DNA of 43,079 nt from Verrucomicrobiales bacterium. GTDB taxonomy: Bacteria; Verrucomicrobiota; Verrucomicrobiia; Limisphaerales; CANJXF01. The notes beneath the pieces were generated by a model that made no database searches, was not told the DNA's origin, and saw nothing but the letters and a program-made list of their open reading frames with translations. Below, in pieces: positions 1 through 8,326 of the stretch. The position numbers and the translations under genes were made by a program. How positions within the stretch are numbered: position 1 is the stretch's first letter; each line of letters begins with the position of its first letter. The stretch is from contig CANJXF010000037.1 in the NCBI GenBank assembly GCA_947478865.1, positions 1-43,079 on the forward strand, given 5' to 3'.

Positions 1-83
1 GCACGCGCCCTGGCTTCATTGCCATACGCCTGTGCCAATTGCTGCAAAACCGGCTCTCCCGCCTCAATCTTAGAAATTTTCAT
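1..83 (-). other. Possible start of an unrecognised reading frame at the left edge
   Basis: Reading leftward, an ATG at 83-81 overlaps the TGA stop of the truncated GH1 gene in an ATGA arrangement and stays open for 27 codons until the window edge. The peptide begins MKISKIEAGEPVLQQLAQAY. I do not recognise it; the phrase ISKIEAGE recalls XRE-type helix-turn-helix proteins, but the rest of that fold is not visible. It may equally be part of whatever sequence replaced the GH1 C-terminus, or chance. Confidence 0.2.
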
Positions 84-934
84 GCCGACGAGCCTAAACC
101 ATCCCCTTGGACATTGGCCGTCCATGCGTTTGTAAAATATACAAGCCCATAATAATCGTTACCCATGATGCATTGATGCTTCAGATTGTGGTGAAGGAAA
201 AAATGGTATTCCTCGCGCGTCATGCCGTGGTCCATCAGGAATTCGTACATCTCGGAACTGACGCGGCGTCCGTAATTTAAATCCAGCGAGAGAAATCGTT
301 TGGCGTTCAAGATTTCCGCGGCTTTGATCGCTGCGGGGTTTTCGGCATGAAAATATTCCGAGGATTCGCTCTGGATAAAAATCGCATCGGGACGAATTTT
401 CAAAATCGCGTGCATCGCCAGGACATTGGCTTTGACGATGTGTTTCAAGGCCGTGACGAAAGCGAAGTCGCTTTTCAATTGTTCGTTCCACCAGCCGTGA
501 CGCGCGGAGAAGGTCGCGCAGATCAACATTTCGTTCACTGGGGTATAAAGTTGAATCCAGTCGAATCGCCGGGCGAACGCCGACGCATAATCGGCAAACA
601 GCTCAGGGAAATCCGGGTTTTGGAAATTTCCGATCCAATCGGGCACGCCGAAATGGCACAAATCAGCGATGGGAATAATGTCGCGCCGTTTCAGGTCACA
701 AAAAACCTGGTCGGCGAACCGCCAATCGTATTTGCCGGGAGCGAGATAGGTTTTGTGCAGCGGTATTCCATAGCGCAGAAAACGGATCACGAGTTCCTCG
801 ACGAGATCGAAATCCTCCCGCCACCGTTCGTAATGGCCGCAGCGCTCCATCTCGTCCACGCGCAATTTGCCGTGATGAATCGTGGGAGAGCTATTCTCGA
901 TGCCGGTTGCAAACCAAAATGCCTGCTCCATCAC
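80..934 (-). CDS. GH1 family beta-glycosidase, C-terminally truncated
   Basis: This is the N-terminal two thirds of a family 1 glycosyl hydrolase, a (beta/alpha)8 barrel that removes beta-linked sugars. The motif TPVNE near residue 131 holds the general acid/base glutamate in the position of the family TxNE(P). The 284 residues compare with a usual 400 or more. After IMGNDYY (about residue 261) the protein changes to an unrelated 22-residue tail and stops, so the strand carrying the nucleophile glutamate is missing. The enzyme would be inactive as written. A deletion, insertion or frameshift near position 150 is likely, so this may be a pseudogene. Family assignment is solid; the reason for truncation is inferred. 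It diverges from the RibD-C gene across about 80 nt. Confidence 0.8.
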   Translation of the reverse strand: MMEQAFWFATGIENSSPTIHHGKLRVDEMERCGHYERWREDFDLVEELVIRFLRYGIPLHKTYLAPGKYDWRFADQVFCDLKRRDIIPIADLCHFGVPDWIGNFQNPDFPELFADYASAFARRFDWIQLYTPVNEMLICATFSARHGWWNEQLKSDFAFVTALKHIVKANVLAMHAILKIRPDAIFIQSESSEYFHAENPAAIKAAEILNAKRFLSLDLNYGRRVSSEMYEFLMDHGMTREEYHFFLHHNLKHQCIMGNDYYGLVYFTNAWTANVQGDGLGSSA

Positions 935-1015
935 CTAAAGTTCCTCACGCCGGGAAAAAGGACAAATGGGTTTTCTGTTGCGGGCGTTGGCGTTTAAAGC
1001 AAACGTTTCTCTGCC

Positions 1016-1735
1016 ATGCGCGCGAAATCTGGAGCCAGGAACCAAGCGGATTTGCCGTTCGTTTATTTGAACATCGCCACAACGGCTGATGGGAAAATCG
1101 CGCCCGCCAATCGGAAGTTTGTCCCGTTCAGCAGTGCGCGCGACCACGAGCTCTTGCTCAAACTTCGCACCGGTGCCGACGCCGTGATGTCCGGGGCGCG
1201 CACGGTCGATTCGGTTCCGGTGAATCTTGGTCCCGGCGGAGCGAAATATCAGCGGATGCGTTTGCGCAAAGGTTTGGCCGAATACAATTTGCGCGTCATC
1301 GTGAGCGGGTCGGGGTCCATCAGGCTGGACGCAGAGGTTTTTAGACACACGTTTTCGCCGATCATTGTTCTTGTGAGCGAACGGGCGACTCAGAAACGCA
1401 TCAGCTCCCTTCGCGCACGGGGCGCGGAAGTCGCGGTGTTCGGAAAAGCGGAGGTGGATTTTGTCAAAGCATTCCGCTGGTTGCGGCAGAAATGGGGGGT
1501 GAAACGGTTGTTGTGCGAAGGCGGCGGAGAGATTAACGGCGCCTTGTTTCGCGCGGGGTTGGTTGATGAAGTTTATCAAACGCTTTGCCCCGTGATCTTC
1601 GGCGGACGCGAGGCTCCCACCATGGCGGATGGCGCGGGAATCGAAAAGTTGGCCGAGGCAATTCCATTGAAAATCAAATCAATGAAGCGGCGTGGAGATG
1701 AATTGTATCTTGTTTGGGGCGTGACGCGCGCCTGA
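1016..1735 (+). CDS. RibD C-terminal domain (dihydrofolate reductase-fold) protein
   Basis: The 239-residue protein is a stand-alone RibD_C reductase, related to the enzyme that reduces the ribosyl side chain of the diaminopyrimidine intermediate of riboflavin synthesis with NADPH. Visible family marks are LNIATTADGKIA near residue 18, SGARTVDS near residue 60, LLCEGGGEINGALF near residue 165 and the following LVDEVY...PVIFGG. No N-terminal deaminase domain is present, so it is either a monofunctional pyrimidine reductase or one of the many RibD_C paralogues of unknown substrate. No other riboflavin gene lies nearby, which weakens a specific pathway claim. The ATG at 1016 is the first in frame and precedes the conserved beta strand by a normal distance. 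Confidence 0.8.
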   Translation: MRAKSGARNQADLPFVYLNIATTADGKIAPANRKFVPFSSARDHELLLKLRTGADAVMSGARTVDSVPVNLGPGGAKYQRMRLRKGLAEYNLRVIVSGSGSIRLDAEVFRHTFSPIIVLVSERATQKRISSLRARGAEVAVFGKAEVDFVKAFRWLRQKWGVKRLLCEGGGEINGALFRAGLVDEVYQTLCPVIFGGREAPTMADGAGIEKLAEAIPLKIKSMKRRGDELYLVWGVTRA

Positions 1736-1763
1736 TTCCGCTCCTTTTTGGCAAAGTCTTTGT

Positions 1764-1792
1764 TTGACGGAGCTATTCTCCTTAAATAGGTT
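1764..1792 (+). promoter_or_regulatory. Sigma70-like promoter of tig
   Basis: A -35 box TTGACG at 1764-1769 is followed after 17 nt by TAGGTT at 1787-1792. The predicted transcript would start near 1799, which leaves about 75 nt of leader before the GTG start chosen for tig. Box match is good but unproven. Confidence 0.5.
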
Positions 1793-1872
1793 TTCCCACT
1801 CGCTTTTTGGCGAGATTCAAAATTGGCATGGGCATGATTGCTCGCGCCTCAACGACGACGGAAAGGTTCTCT

Positions 1873-3192
1873 GTGAATGTAACGGTAGAAAATTTGGCCC
1901 CGTGCAAAAAATTGTTGCGGGTGGAACTCGAAGCTCAAAAGGTCGATGACGCCTTTGAGGAAATGTTGAAAAACTATCAGCGCCAGGCGGCGTTGCCTGG
2001 TTTTCGTCCCGGCAAAGCGCCGAAGGACATGGTCGCCAAACGTTACGAAGCCGACATTCAGGACGAGGTCAAAAAGAAGCTGATTCCTGACGCCTACCGC
2101 CAGGCTGTCAAAGAGCAGAAGCTCGACGTCGTGGGCTATCCCGACATCGAAGAAATCCAATTTGGCAAAGGGCAATCGCTCCAGTTTGCCGCCACGATCG
2201 AAACCGCGCCGGAATTTGAAATGCCGGAATACAAAGGCATTTCCGCCAAGCGCGAAAAAGGCGAAGTCAGCGACGTTGACGTCGAAAAGGCCATCAACCT
2301 TTTGCGCGACCGCCAGACCGATTTCAAAACCGTCGCGCGCGAAGTGGCGCAAGGCGATGTTGCCGTGGTGAATTTCACCGGCACCACCGATGGAAAACCG
2401 ATCACGGACACCGCTCCAACCGCGCGCGGCCTCACGGAGCAAAAGAATTTCTGGGTGAACGTGGAAAAAACGTCGTTCATTCCTGGGTTTGCCGATCAAT
2501 TGATTGGCGCGAAAGCCGGCGACAAACGCACGGTTAACGTCGATTTTCCGGCCGATTTTGTGACGCCGCAGCTTCAGGGCAAGCAAGGGACATACGAAGT
2601 TGAAGTCGTGGAAGTAAAAGAGAAACTGCTGCCGGAATTGAACGATGATTTTGCGAAGGGTTTCGGCGCTGAAAATCTGGAAAAACTCCGCGAAGGCGTT
2701 CGCAACGACCTCGACAACGAATTGAAATACAAACAGGAACGCAGCGTGCGCGGGCAAGTCGTGGAGGGCTTACTTAGCCGCGTCCAGTGCGAGCTGCCGG
2801 AGTCAGTCGTCGTCCAGGAAACGCGCAATGTCGTTTACAATATCGTGAGCGAAAATCAAAAGCGCGGCATCTCCAAGGAAATGATCGACCATCAGAAGAA
2901 TGAGATTTTCAATTCGGCCAGCGCGACGGCAAAAGACCGCGTGAAGGCATCGTTTCTCTTCCAAAAAATCGCCGAGAAGGAATCGATCAAGGTCGAGCAA
3001 AACGAAGTGTTGCAGCGGATTCAACAACTCGCGGCCAATTACCAGATGTCTCCGGAAAAATTCATCAAGGAATTGCAGAAGCGCAACGGGGTTCCAGAAA
3101 TTTACGAACAACTCCAGGCCGAGAAAGTCATCGATTTCCTCGTGCAAAATGCGCACGTAGAGGAAGTGGCGCCCGCCGCAAACCCAGCGTAA
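1873..3192 (+). CDS. tig: Trigger factor, ribosome-associated chaperone and prolyl isomerase
   Basis: Trigger factor binds the ribosomal exit tunnel and shields nascent chains. The protein shows the N-terminal ribosome-binding domain with the signature GFRPGKAP (about residue 44), a central FKBP-type PPIase domain including GDVAVVNFTGTTDGKP, and a long helical C-terminal arm ending near FLVQNAHVEEV. I place the start at GTG 1873 because the family begins with a strand like VNVTVENLAP and because GAAAGG at 1861-1866 is a well-spaced ribosome site. In-frame TTG 1807 and ATGs 1828 and 1834 would add a non-conserved leader, and TTG 1807 lies only a few bases after the predicted transcription start. 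The protein is then 439 residues, a normal length. Confidence 0.93.
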   Translation: MNVTVENLAPCKKLLRVELEAQKVDDAFEEMLKNYQRQAALPGFRPGKAPKDMVAKRYEADIQDEVKKKLIPDAYRQAVKEQKLDVVGYPDIEEIQFGKGQSLQFAATIETAPEFEMPEYKGISAKREKGEVSDVDVEKAINLLRDRQTDFKTVAREVAQGDVAVVNFTGTTDGKPITDTAPTARGLTEQKNFWVNVEKTSFIPGFADQLIGAKAGDKRTVNVDFPADFVTPQLQGKQGTYEVEVVEVKEKLLPELNDDFAKGFGAENLEKLREGVRNDLDNELKYKQERSVRGQVVEGLLSRVQCELPESVVVQETRNVVYNIVSENQKRGISKEMIDHQKNEIFNSASATAKDRVKASFLFQKIAEKESIKVEQNEVLQRIQQLAANYQMSPEKFIKELQKRNGVPEIYEQLQAEKVIDFLVQNAHVEEVAPAANPA

Positions 3193-3206
3193 TTTATTTT
3201 TCAACA

Positions 3207-3241
3207 GAGGCCGTTCCAATTTGGGGCGGCCTCTTTTTTTT
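3207..3241 (+). terminator. Intrinsic terminator of tig
   Basis: A perfect 7-bp stem GAGGCCG / CGGCCTC (3207-3213 with 3227-3233) is followed by eight T residues. It lies 15 nt after the tig stop and ahead of the convergent mutL gene. The opposite strand lacks a comparable T-run, so it acts mainly in the forward direction. Confidence 0.85.
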
Positions 3242-3259
3242 GCGGCAGGTGGTCGGGAT

Positions 3260-5218
3260 CTATTGCGTTCGGCCGAATTTCTTTTCCAGCTCGCGATAAT
3301 TCATCTCGATCAATGTCGGGCGGCCGTGCGGACAGGTATAGGGCATTGAGCAATGGCGCAGATCGTCCACGAGATTTTCCAGTTCAGCGTGCGCCAGCGG
3401 ATCGTTGGCTTTGACGGCGTGACGGCAAACTGTCTTGGCTACGGTGTGTTCGCCCAGGCGCAGCGAGTTCACGCCTTGTCCTGCGGCTTTCAATTCATCG
3501 ATCAATTCCAAAACAAACCGGCGCGGTTCGGGAACTTTGACGAACGGGGGCAAGGCATCGAGCAGAAAGGTGCGCTCGCCGAATTCACTCAATCCAACGC
3601 CGAGGCGCATGAGCGAGGGCAATTGTTGACGGAGGAAATTCCCGTCCTTCGCCGACAATTCAATCGTCTCGGGAAGAAGCAGGCGTTGCGACATGGCGTT
3701 TCCTTGCTCTTCAAGTCTCCGCAACATCTGCTCAAACAAAATCCGTTCGTGCGCCGCATGTTGGTCGAGCAAAACAAGGCCGCGATCGGATTCGAGCACG
3801 ACGTAAAGTTTCCCCACCACGCCGATGAGACGCAGCGGCACGCGCAGCAAAGGGACGGGATCCGAGGAAGTTCTGGTTTCTAAATTCTCAGTTTTAACTG
3901 GAGCTGTGGAGGAGGACGGTCCGGGCGATTCGAACGCTGGCCAATTTGGCAGCGGCTTCGAGAGCTTCGGAAAGTTGGTCAGATCAACTGGTTTTTCCGT
4001 GGGCAGTCCTGGCGTTTTCGGCGCGACCAATTCCATTGGGGGGGCGAGCGTTTCGCGGCCGGCCGGGACTCTTCCGATGCTCGGCGCGGCGGGCGGAGGC
4101 AAGGGCAAGCCGGGGGAGGTCGCGTTTCCGGTTGGCGCATGGAATTTCAACAACGTTTCGCGCAGAGCCTGCGTGACGAGTTGGCGAACGGTTCGTTCGC
4201 GATGAAATTTAACCTCGCGTTTGGAAGGGTGAATGTTGACGTCCACCTCCGCTGGATCAATTTCCAGGAATAAACAGCAGACCGGGTAACGGCCTTTCAT
4301 CAATGCGGTGTGATAGCCTTCGAGCAATGCAAAATTCAGCCCGCGATTTTCGACGGGACGGCGGTTGACGAACACATGCTGGTCTTCACGGGTCGAGCGG
4401 GCCACGCCAGGCGCGCCGATGAAACCCCAGAGATGAAACCGGGAGTTTTGTTTTTCCGGAGTTTCGCTGTCCGGTTCAGCGGTATCTTCAGCCGAAACGA
4501 GTTCGCTGGAGAAATCGACGGATAACAATTTTAGTTCGCCACCGAGCAGGGCGCGCATGCGTTCGCGCAGAGCAAGGCTGCGGGACTCGGGAGTCTTTTC
4601 GACTTTGGCCGCCGGGAGTTGCCAGACGACGCGCGTGTCCTTTAGAAAAGTGAAGGCGACCTCGGGATAAGCGAGCGCGGCGAGCGTGAGATAATGTTGG
4701 ATGTGCGCGGATTCGGTTTCTTCGCTGCGGAGGAATTTTCGCCGCGCCGGCAGGTTGAAAAAAAGTTGCCGCACTTCAATGCTGGTCCCGGTTGCGCTGC
4801 CCGCAGCTTTGACCTCAAGAATTTTTCCACCGTTGATGACAACCTGGGTTCCGTCCGGCGCGTCGCTGTCGCGCTCCCGCGTGGTCACTGTGAACCGGCT
4901 GACGCTGGCAATACTCGGCAAAGCTTCCCCGCGAAAGCCCATCGTCGCAATCGCGCTCAAATCCTCCGCGCGACGAATTTTACTCGTGGCGTGCCGTTCA
5001 AGGCAAAGCAGCGCATCATCCTTGCTCATCCCGAATCCATCGTCGGTCACGCGGATCAGGCTTCGCCCCCCCGCCTGAATCTCTACCGTAAGGCGTGCTG
5101 CATTCGCATCGAGGGCGTTTTCGACGAGTTCTTTGACGACGCTGGCCGGACGCTCCACGACCTCGCCTGCGGCGATTTGGTTTGCGACATGTTCAGGGAG
5201 TAAACGAATCCGGTTCAC
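3260..5218 (-). CDS. mutL: DNA mismatch repair protein MutL (endonuclease type)
   Basis: MutL links mismatch recognition by MutS to strand removal. The N-terminal GHKL ATPase is complete: ELVENALDANA near residue 33, DDGFGM near 60, RHATSKI near 76 and GFRGEALPSI near 94. A proline-rich linker covers roughly residues 345-440. The C-terminal domain carries the metal-dependent nicking motif DQHAAHERILFE at about residue 485 and CPHGRP near 629, so this is a MutL with endonuclease activity, as found in bacteria that lack MutH. The start is GTG at 5218. It lies 2 nt after the stop of the upstream histidine kinase, so the two are probably co-transcribed. MutS is not in the window. Confidence 0.96.
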   Translation of the reverse strand: MNRIRLLPEHVANQIAAGEVVERPASVVKELVENALDANAARLTVEIQAGGRSLIRVTDDGFGMSKDDALLCLERHATSKIRRAEDLSAIATMGFRGEALPSIASVSRFTVTTRERDSDAPDGTQVVINGGKILEVKAAGSATGTSIEVRQLFFNLPARRKFLRSEETESAHIQHYLTLAALAYPEVAFTFLKDTRVVWQLPAAKVEKTPESRSLALRERMRALLGGELKLLSVDFSSELVSAEDTAEPDSETPEKQNSRFHLWGFIGAPGVARSTREDQHVFVNRRPVENRGLNFALLEGYHTALMKGRYPVCCLFLEIDPAEVDVNIHPSKREVKFHRERTVRQLVTQALRETLLKFHAPTGNATSPGLPLPPPAAPSIGRVPAGRETLAPPMELVAPKTPGLPTEKPVDLTNFPKLSKPLPNWPAFESPGPSSSTAPVKTENLETRTSSDPVPLLRVPLRLIGVVGKLYVVLESDRGLVLLDQHAAHERILFEQMLRRLEEQGNAMSQRLLLPETIELSAKDGNFLRQQLPSLMRLGVGLSEFGERTFLLDALPPFVKVPEPRRFVLELIDELKAAGQGVNSLRLGEHTVAKTVCRHAVKANDPLAHAELENLVDDLRHCSMPYTCPHGRPTLIEMNYRELEKKFGRTQ

Positions 5219-5220
5219 AA

Positions 5221-6321
5221 TCAGGATTTTGGCAGTGGCAGGGTGAATCCCAGAATGGCGCCGCGGCCCGGTTCACTGCGGCTGTAAATTCGTCCGCGAT
5301 GATCTTCAACGATTCGTTTGCAGATCGAAAGGCCAAGCCCGGTTCCGCGGGCTTTTCCGTGCGTTGCGAATGCTTCGAAAAGGATGCCGGCAATTTCCGG
5401 CGCAATGCCAGGGCCGGTATCCTCGATTTCGGTCACCAATTCGGTCGGCTCTAAGTTGAAGCGAAGGGAGATCGTTCCGCCGTCGGGAAGCATTTCGATC
5501 GCGTTGTGAATCAGATTATGAAACACGCGCACCAGGCGAGGCGGATTGATCAATAGCGACAAAGGCGGCGGAGTATTCTGGTATTCCAGCCGGACGGATT
5601 TCTCCTCCGCGCCGGGCTGCAATTCCTCGATCACACCTTGGACAAAAGAGGCGAAATCCGTTTCCACCAGGATCATGTTCGGCTGCGAACCGCGCGCGTA
5701 TTCGAGCACTTCGTTGAGCATGCCGCTGATTCTGCGGACTTGTTTGGCGATGCGATCCCGCGCCGAGCGCCGCATGCTGGGACTGACGGTTTCAGCGGCG
5801 GCAATTTCGGCAGTCAGGCCGATGATGTTCAGCGGATTTTTTAAATCGTGAACGATGGAGCTGGCAAACCGGCCGAGCAGCGAAAGCCGTTCAGCCTGCA
5901 AGCTCTCGCGGACATATTGCGAATTAAAATCGCGCAGGCGCTGGCTCATTTCCCGCACGAAAAAATAGGAGAGGCGCGGGGTGCATTCCAACATCAACAA
6001 CAAGTCTTCTCGCGAAATAAAATAAAGGACGGTCTCTGTTTCGGCGGTGGAACTGGCGGATCGAGGGTTTTCATCGAGCACCGCCATTTCGCCGAATAAA
6101 TCGCCGGGACCGAGCCGCGTGAGGATCACTCGATCCGCCTGGTTCAGAAGGACGGAGATTTGCACCAGTCCGGTTTTGACGATGTAAATTCCAGTGCCGG
6201 GATCGCCCTCTTTGAAAATGATTTCTCCGGCGGAAAAGGTGAATTCGCGCGCCGCAGAGCGGACGCGCACAAGCTCCTGTTCCGTCAAATCTTTGAATAG
6301 CGGGCACCCTTCAAGAATCAC
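5221..6321 (-). CDS. Cyclic-nucleotide-binding-domain sensor histidine kinase
   Basis: The 366-residue protein has three parts. Residues about 7-125 form a CAP/CRP-like cyclic-nucleotide-binding domain (GEIIFKEGDPGTGIYIV, GDLFGEMAVLDE). A HisKA segment holds the phospho-acceptor His158 in SIVHDLKNPLN. Residues about 255-362 are a HATPase_c domain with N box NLIHNAIEM, G1 DTGPGIAP and G2 GTGLGLSI. There is no membrane segment, so it is cytoplasmic and probably senses a nucleotide or another soluble signal. No response regulator is next to it. The GTG start at 6321 is followed by a normal domain beginning. It runs directly into mutL. The ligand is unknown: the domain family also occurs in proteins that do not bind cAMP. 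Confidence 0.88.
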   Translation of the reverse strand: MILEGCPLFKDLTEQELVRVRSAAREFTFSAGEIIFKEGDPGTGIYIVKTGLVQISVLLNQADRVILTRLGPGDLFGEMAVLDENPRSASSTAETETVLYFISREDLLLMLECTPRLSYFFVREMSQRLRDFNSQYVRESLQAERLSLLGRFASSIVHDLKNPLNIIGLTAEIAAAETVSPSMRRSARDRIAKQVRRISGMLNEVLEYARGSQPNMILVETDFASFVQGVIEELQPGAEEKSVRLEYQNTPPPLSLLINPPRLVRVFHNLIHNAIEMLPDGGTISLRFNLEPTELVTEIEDTGPGIAPEIAGILFEAFATHGKARGTGLGLSICKRIVEDHRGRIYSRSEPGRGAILGFTLPLPKS

Positions 6322-6450
6322 TGACCCATGCTAAGGCCCAAAAAAAACTGCGTAAAGGAGAGAGATGAATCGAGACCATGGCCGCGTTTCAATTTCCTTG
6401 CCAGCGCAACAGAAAAGATGATGTTTAGGCCATTGGAACGCAGGTTTTTT

Positions 6451-7203
6451 ATGGCTAAGAATTTTGAGCGAAAAGGGATGTTGGCCGGGGAACGGCCGGG
6501 CGCGTTCACGCTGATCGAGTTGCTCGTCGTCATCGCGATCATTGGAATCCTCGCGGCACTCTTATTGCCGAGTCTGGGGAAAGCCAAACAGAGCGCATAT
6601 CGCATCAAGTGCGTCAGCAATTTGAAACAGCTCGGTGCCGCAATCGAGATGTACGCGAGCGATCACGATGACCGCTTGCCCGGCCCGGTCTGGCAAGGGC
6701 TTTACGACACTTATTTCAACGACGGCAGTAAAGACGCCCACACTCGACTGCCATTTTACATCGGCACGTATCTCGGCCTGCCAGCGCCGACCCCCGAAGT
6801 GCGGCGCTTGCAGGTGGCAATTTGTCCTGCCGCGCAGCATGTCTGGACCGCGGCGGGTTCTACCGCCTCCTTGACCACCTTGCGTCAGCCGCTGAGTTAC
6901 CTGGTCAGCGTGGAGGTGCAAAACAGAACCAATGACGTGATCTCACGGCCATTTGGTTATCCGTACGGCAGCCTTCCGAGCGGGGTGTCTGGCCTGGATG
7001 AGTTGCCCAAACGCGTTCGTGAAATTCGCAATCCATCATCGACCTGGGCAGCCATCGACGCCGACCAGCTCAACGCCGTGAGCCTGGCCTCATATTATCC
7101 TTTTCTGCCCAAAGACCGGGCGCACGGAAGAGTTCGCAATCAGCTTTTTTTTGACTGGCACGTTGCCACGACGAAAGAGGCTTCCAAGGAAGTGGTCCAG
7201 TAA
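6451..7203 (+). CDS. Prepilin-type N-terminal methylation protein (type II pseudopilin)
   Basis: The protein opens with a basic leader and then [17 protein letters not shown], the prepilin cleavage and methylation motif joined to a hydrophobic helix. The residue before the processed Phe is Ala rather than the usual Gly. The soluble part has the tyrosine- and Asp-rich form common in the large pseudopilin families of Planctomycetes and Verrucomicrobia and ends with [14 protein letters not shown], the element akin to H-X9-DG. I use ATG 6451, which has GCAGG six bases upstream. The ORF is open back to 6328, but that start would sit 7 nt from the divergent kinase start and leave no room for a promoter. 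The likely role is a secretion pseudopilus or surface fibre; the partner is unknown. Confidence 0.85.
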   Translation: MAKNFERKGMLAGERPGAFTLIELLVVIAIIGILAALLLPSLGKAKQSAYRIKCVSNLKQLGAAIEMYASDHDDRLPGPVWQGLYDTYFNDGSKDAHTRLPFYIGTYLGLPAPTPEVRRLQVAICPAAQHVWTAAGSTASLTTLRQPLSYLVSVEVQNRTNDVISRPFGYPYGSLPSGVSGLDELPKRVREIRNPSSTWAAIDADQLNAVSLASYYPFLPKDRAHGRVRNQLFFDWHVATTKEASKEVVQ

Positions 7204-7271
7204 GCGACGCCGTCGGCTGGGACTGCGACGGAGATTTCAGGCCTTGGATGTTTTAGGATCAACGAACACGG

Positions 7272-8303
7272 TCAAAAGTCCTGCAAGAAACTTCTGACGT
7301 CTCTCTCGGTGGTGTCCCAACTGCACATCAGCCGACAATCGCCCTGGCTGACGTGAGTATAAAACTGCCAGCCGCGTCCGCGTAATTTGTCGATGTTGGC
7401 TTGAGGAACGCGGGCAAACACCGTGTTCGTCTGTCGTGGAAAGGTGATCTCCACGTTTGGAATCAGTCGCAGCCCTTGTTCGAGTTGGCGCGCCATTTCG
7501 TTGGCGTGGGCGGCATGCCGGAGCCATGCGCCTTCCTGCAGGGCGCCCACCCACGGGGCGGAAACAAAGCGCATTTTCGACGCAAGTTGCCCGGCTTGTT
7601 TGCAGCGATAATCGAACTCTTTGGCCAGCTCCTGGTTGAAGAACACGACCGCTTCGCCAATCGGCAATCCGTTTTTTGTTCCGCCGAAACAGAGTACATC
7701 CACGCCGGCTTGCCAGGTGATTTCCTTTGGCGCCAGGCCCGAAGCGGCGATGGCGTTGGCAAAGCGAGCGCCGTCCATGTGGACGCGGAGGTTGAATTTT
7801 CGCGCGGTGTCGGTGAGCGCGCGCAATTCGTCGAGAGAATAGAGTGTTCCCATTTCCGTTGCGTGGGTGAGGCTCAGCACGCGTGGTTTTGGATAATGAA
7901 TGTCGGTGCGTTTATTCACGATTCCCTCGATGGAAACAGGATCGATTTTCCCATTTGCGCCGGGGAGCAGCAAAACTTTCGAGCCGTTGGAAAAAAATTC
8001 CGGCGCACCGCATTCAGCCGTTTCGATGTGCGCCCCTTCATAACAGAGGATGCTGTTGTAGGATTGGCACATCGACGCGAGCGCCAGCGAATTAGCAGCG
8101 GTGCCGTTGAAGACGAAAAAAACTTCGCACGGCGTCTCGAAAATCTCGCGGATCAAATCGGCCGCGCGCGCCGTCCACGGGTCGTTGCCGTAACTGCGCG
8201 CATGGCCCTGGTTGGCCTCGGTCAGGGTCGCAAAGGCTTCGGGGCAGATGCCCGCGTAATTATCACTGGCAAATTGACGGCGTGTTTCCATTGGGTTTTC
8301 CAT
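7272..8303 (-). CDS. ltaE: Low-specificity L-threonine aldolase family, PLP-dependent
   Basis: The 343-residue protein is a fold-type I PLP enzyme of the threonine aldolase/beta-eliminating lyase family, which splits L-threonine or L-allo-threonine to glycine and acetaldehyde. Visible marks are SDNYAGICPEA at the N-terminus, GHARSYGND, YEGAHIETAECGAPEF, the HMDGARFANA motif near residue 165, and FGGTKNG, whose Lys carries the PLP Schiff base. The length fits the family. It follows the outer-membrane-like gene by 23 nt on the same strand and may share its transcript. Substrate specificity cannot be read from the sequence. Two ATGs (codons 1 and 5) could start it. Confidence 0.9.
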   Translation of the reverse strand: MENPMETRRQFASDNYAGICPEAFATLTEANQGHARSYGNDPWTARAADLIREIFETPCEVFFVFNGTAANSLALASMCQSYNSILCYEGAHIETAECGAPEFFSNGSKVLLLPGANGKIDPVSIEGIVNKRTDIHYPKPRVLSLTHATEMGTLYSLDELRALTDTARKFNLRVHMDGARFANAIAASGLAPKEITWQAGVDVLCFGGTKNGLPIGEAVVFFNQELAKEFDYRCKQAGQLASKMRFVSAPWVGALQEGAWLRHAAHANEMARQLEQGLRLIPNVEITFPRQTNTVFARVPQANIDKLRGRGWQFYTHVSQGDCRLMCSWDTTERDVRSFLQDF

Positions 8304-8326
8304 GGCAGATGTTTTCGGTCTGGGTA

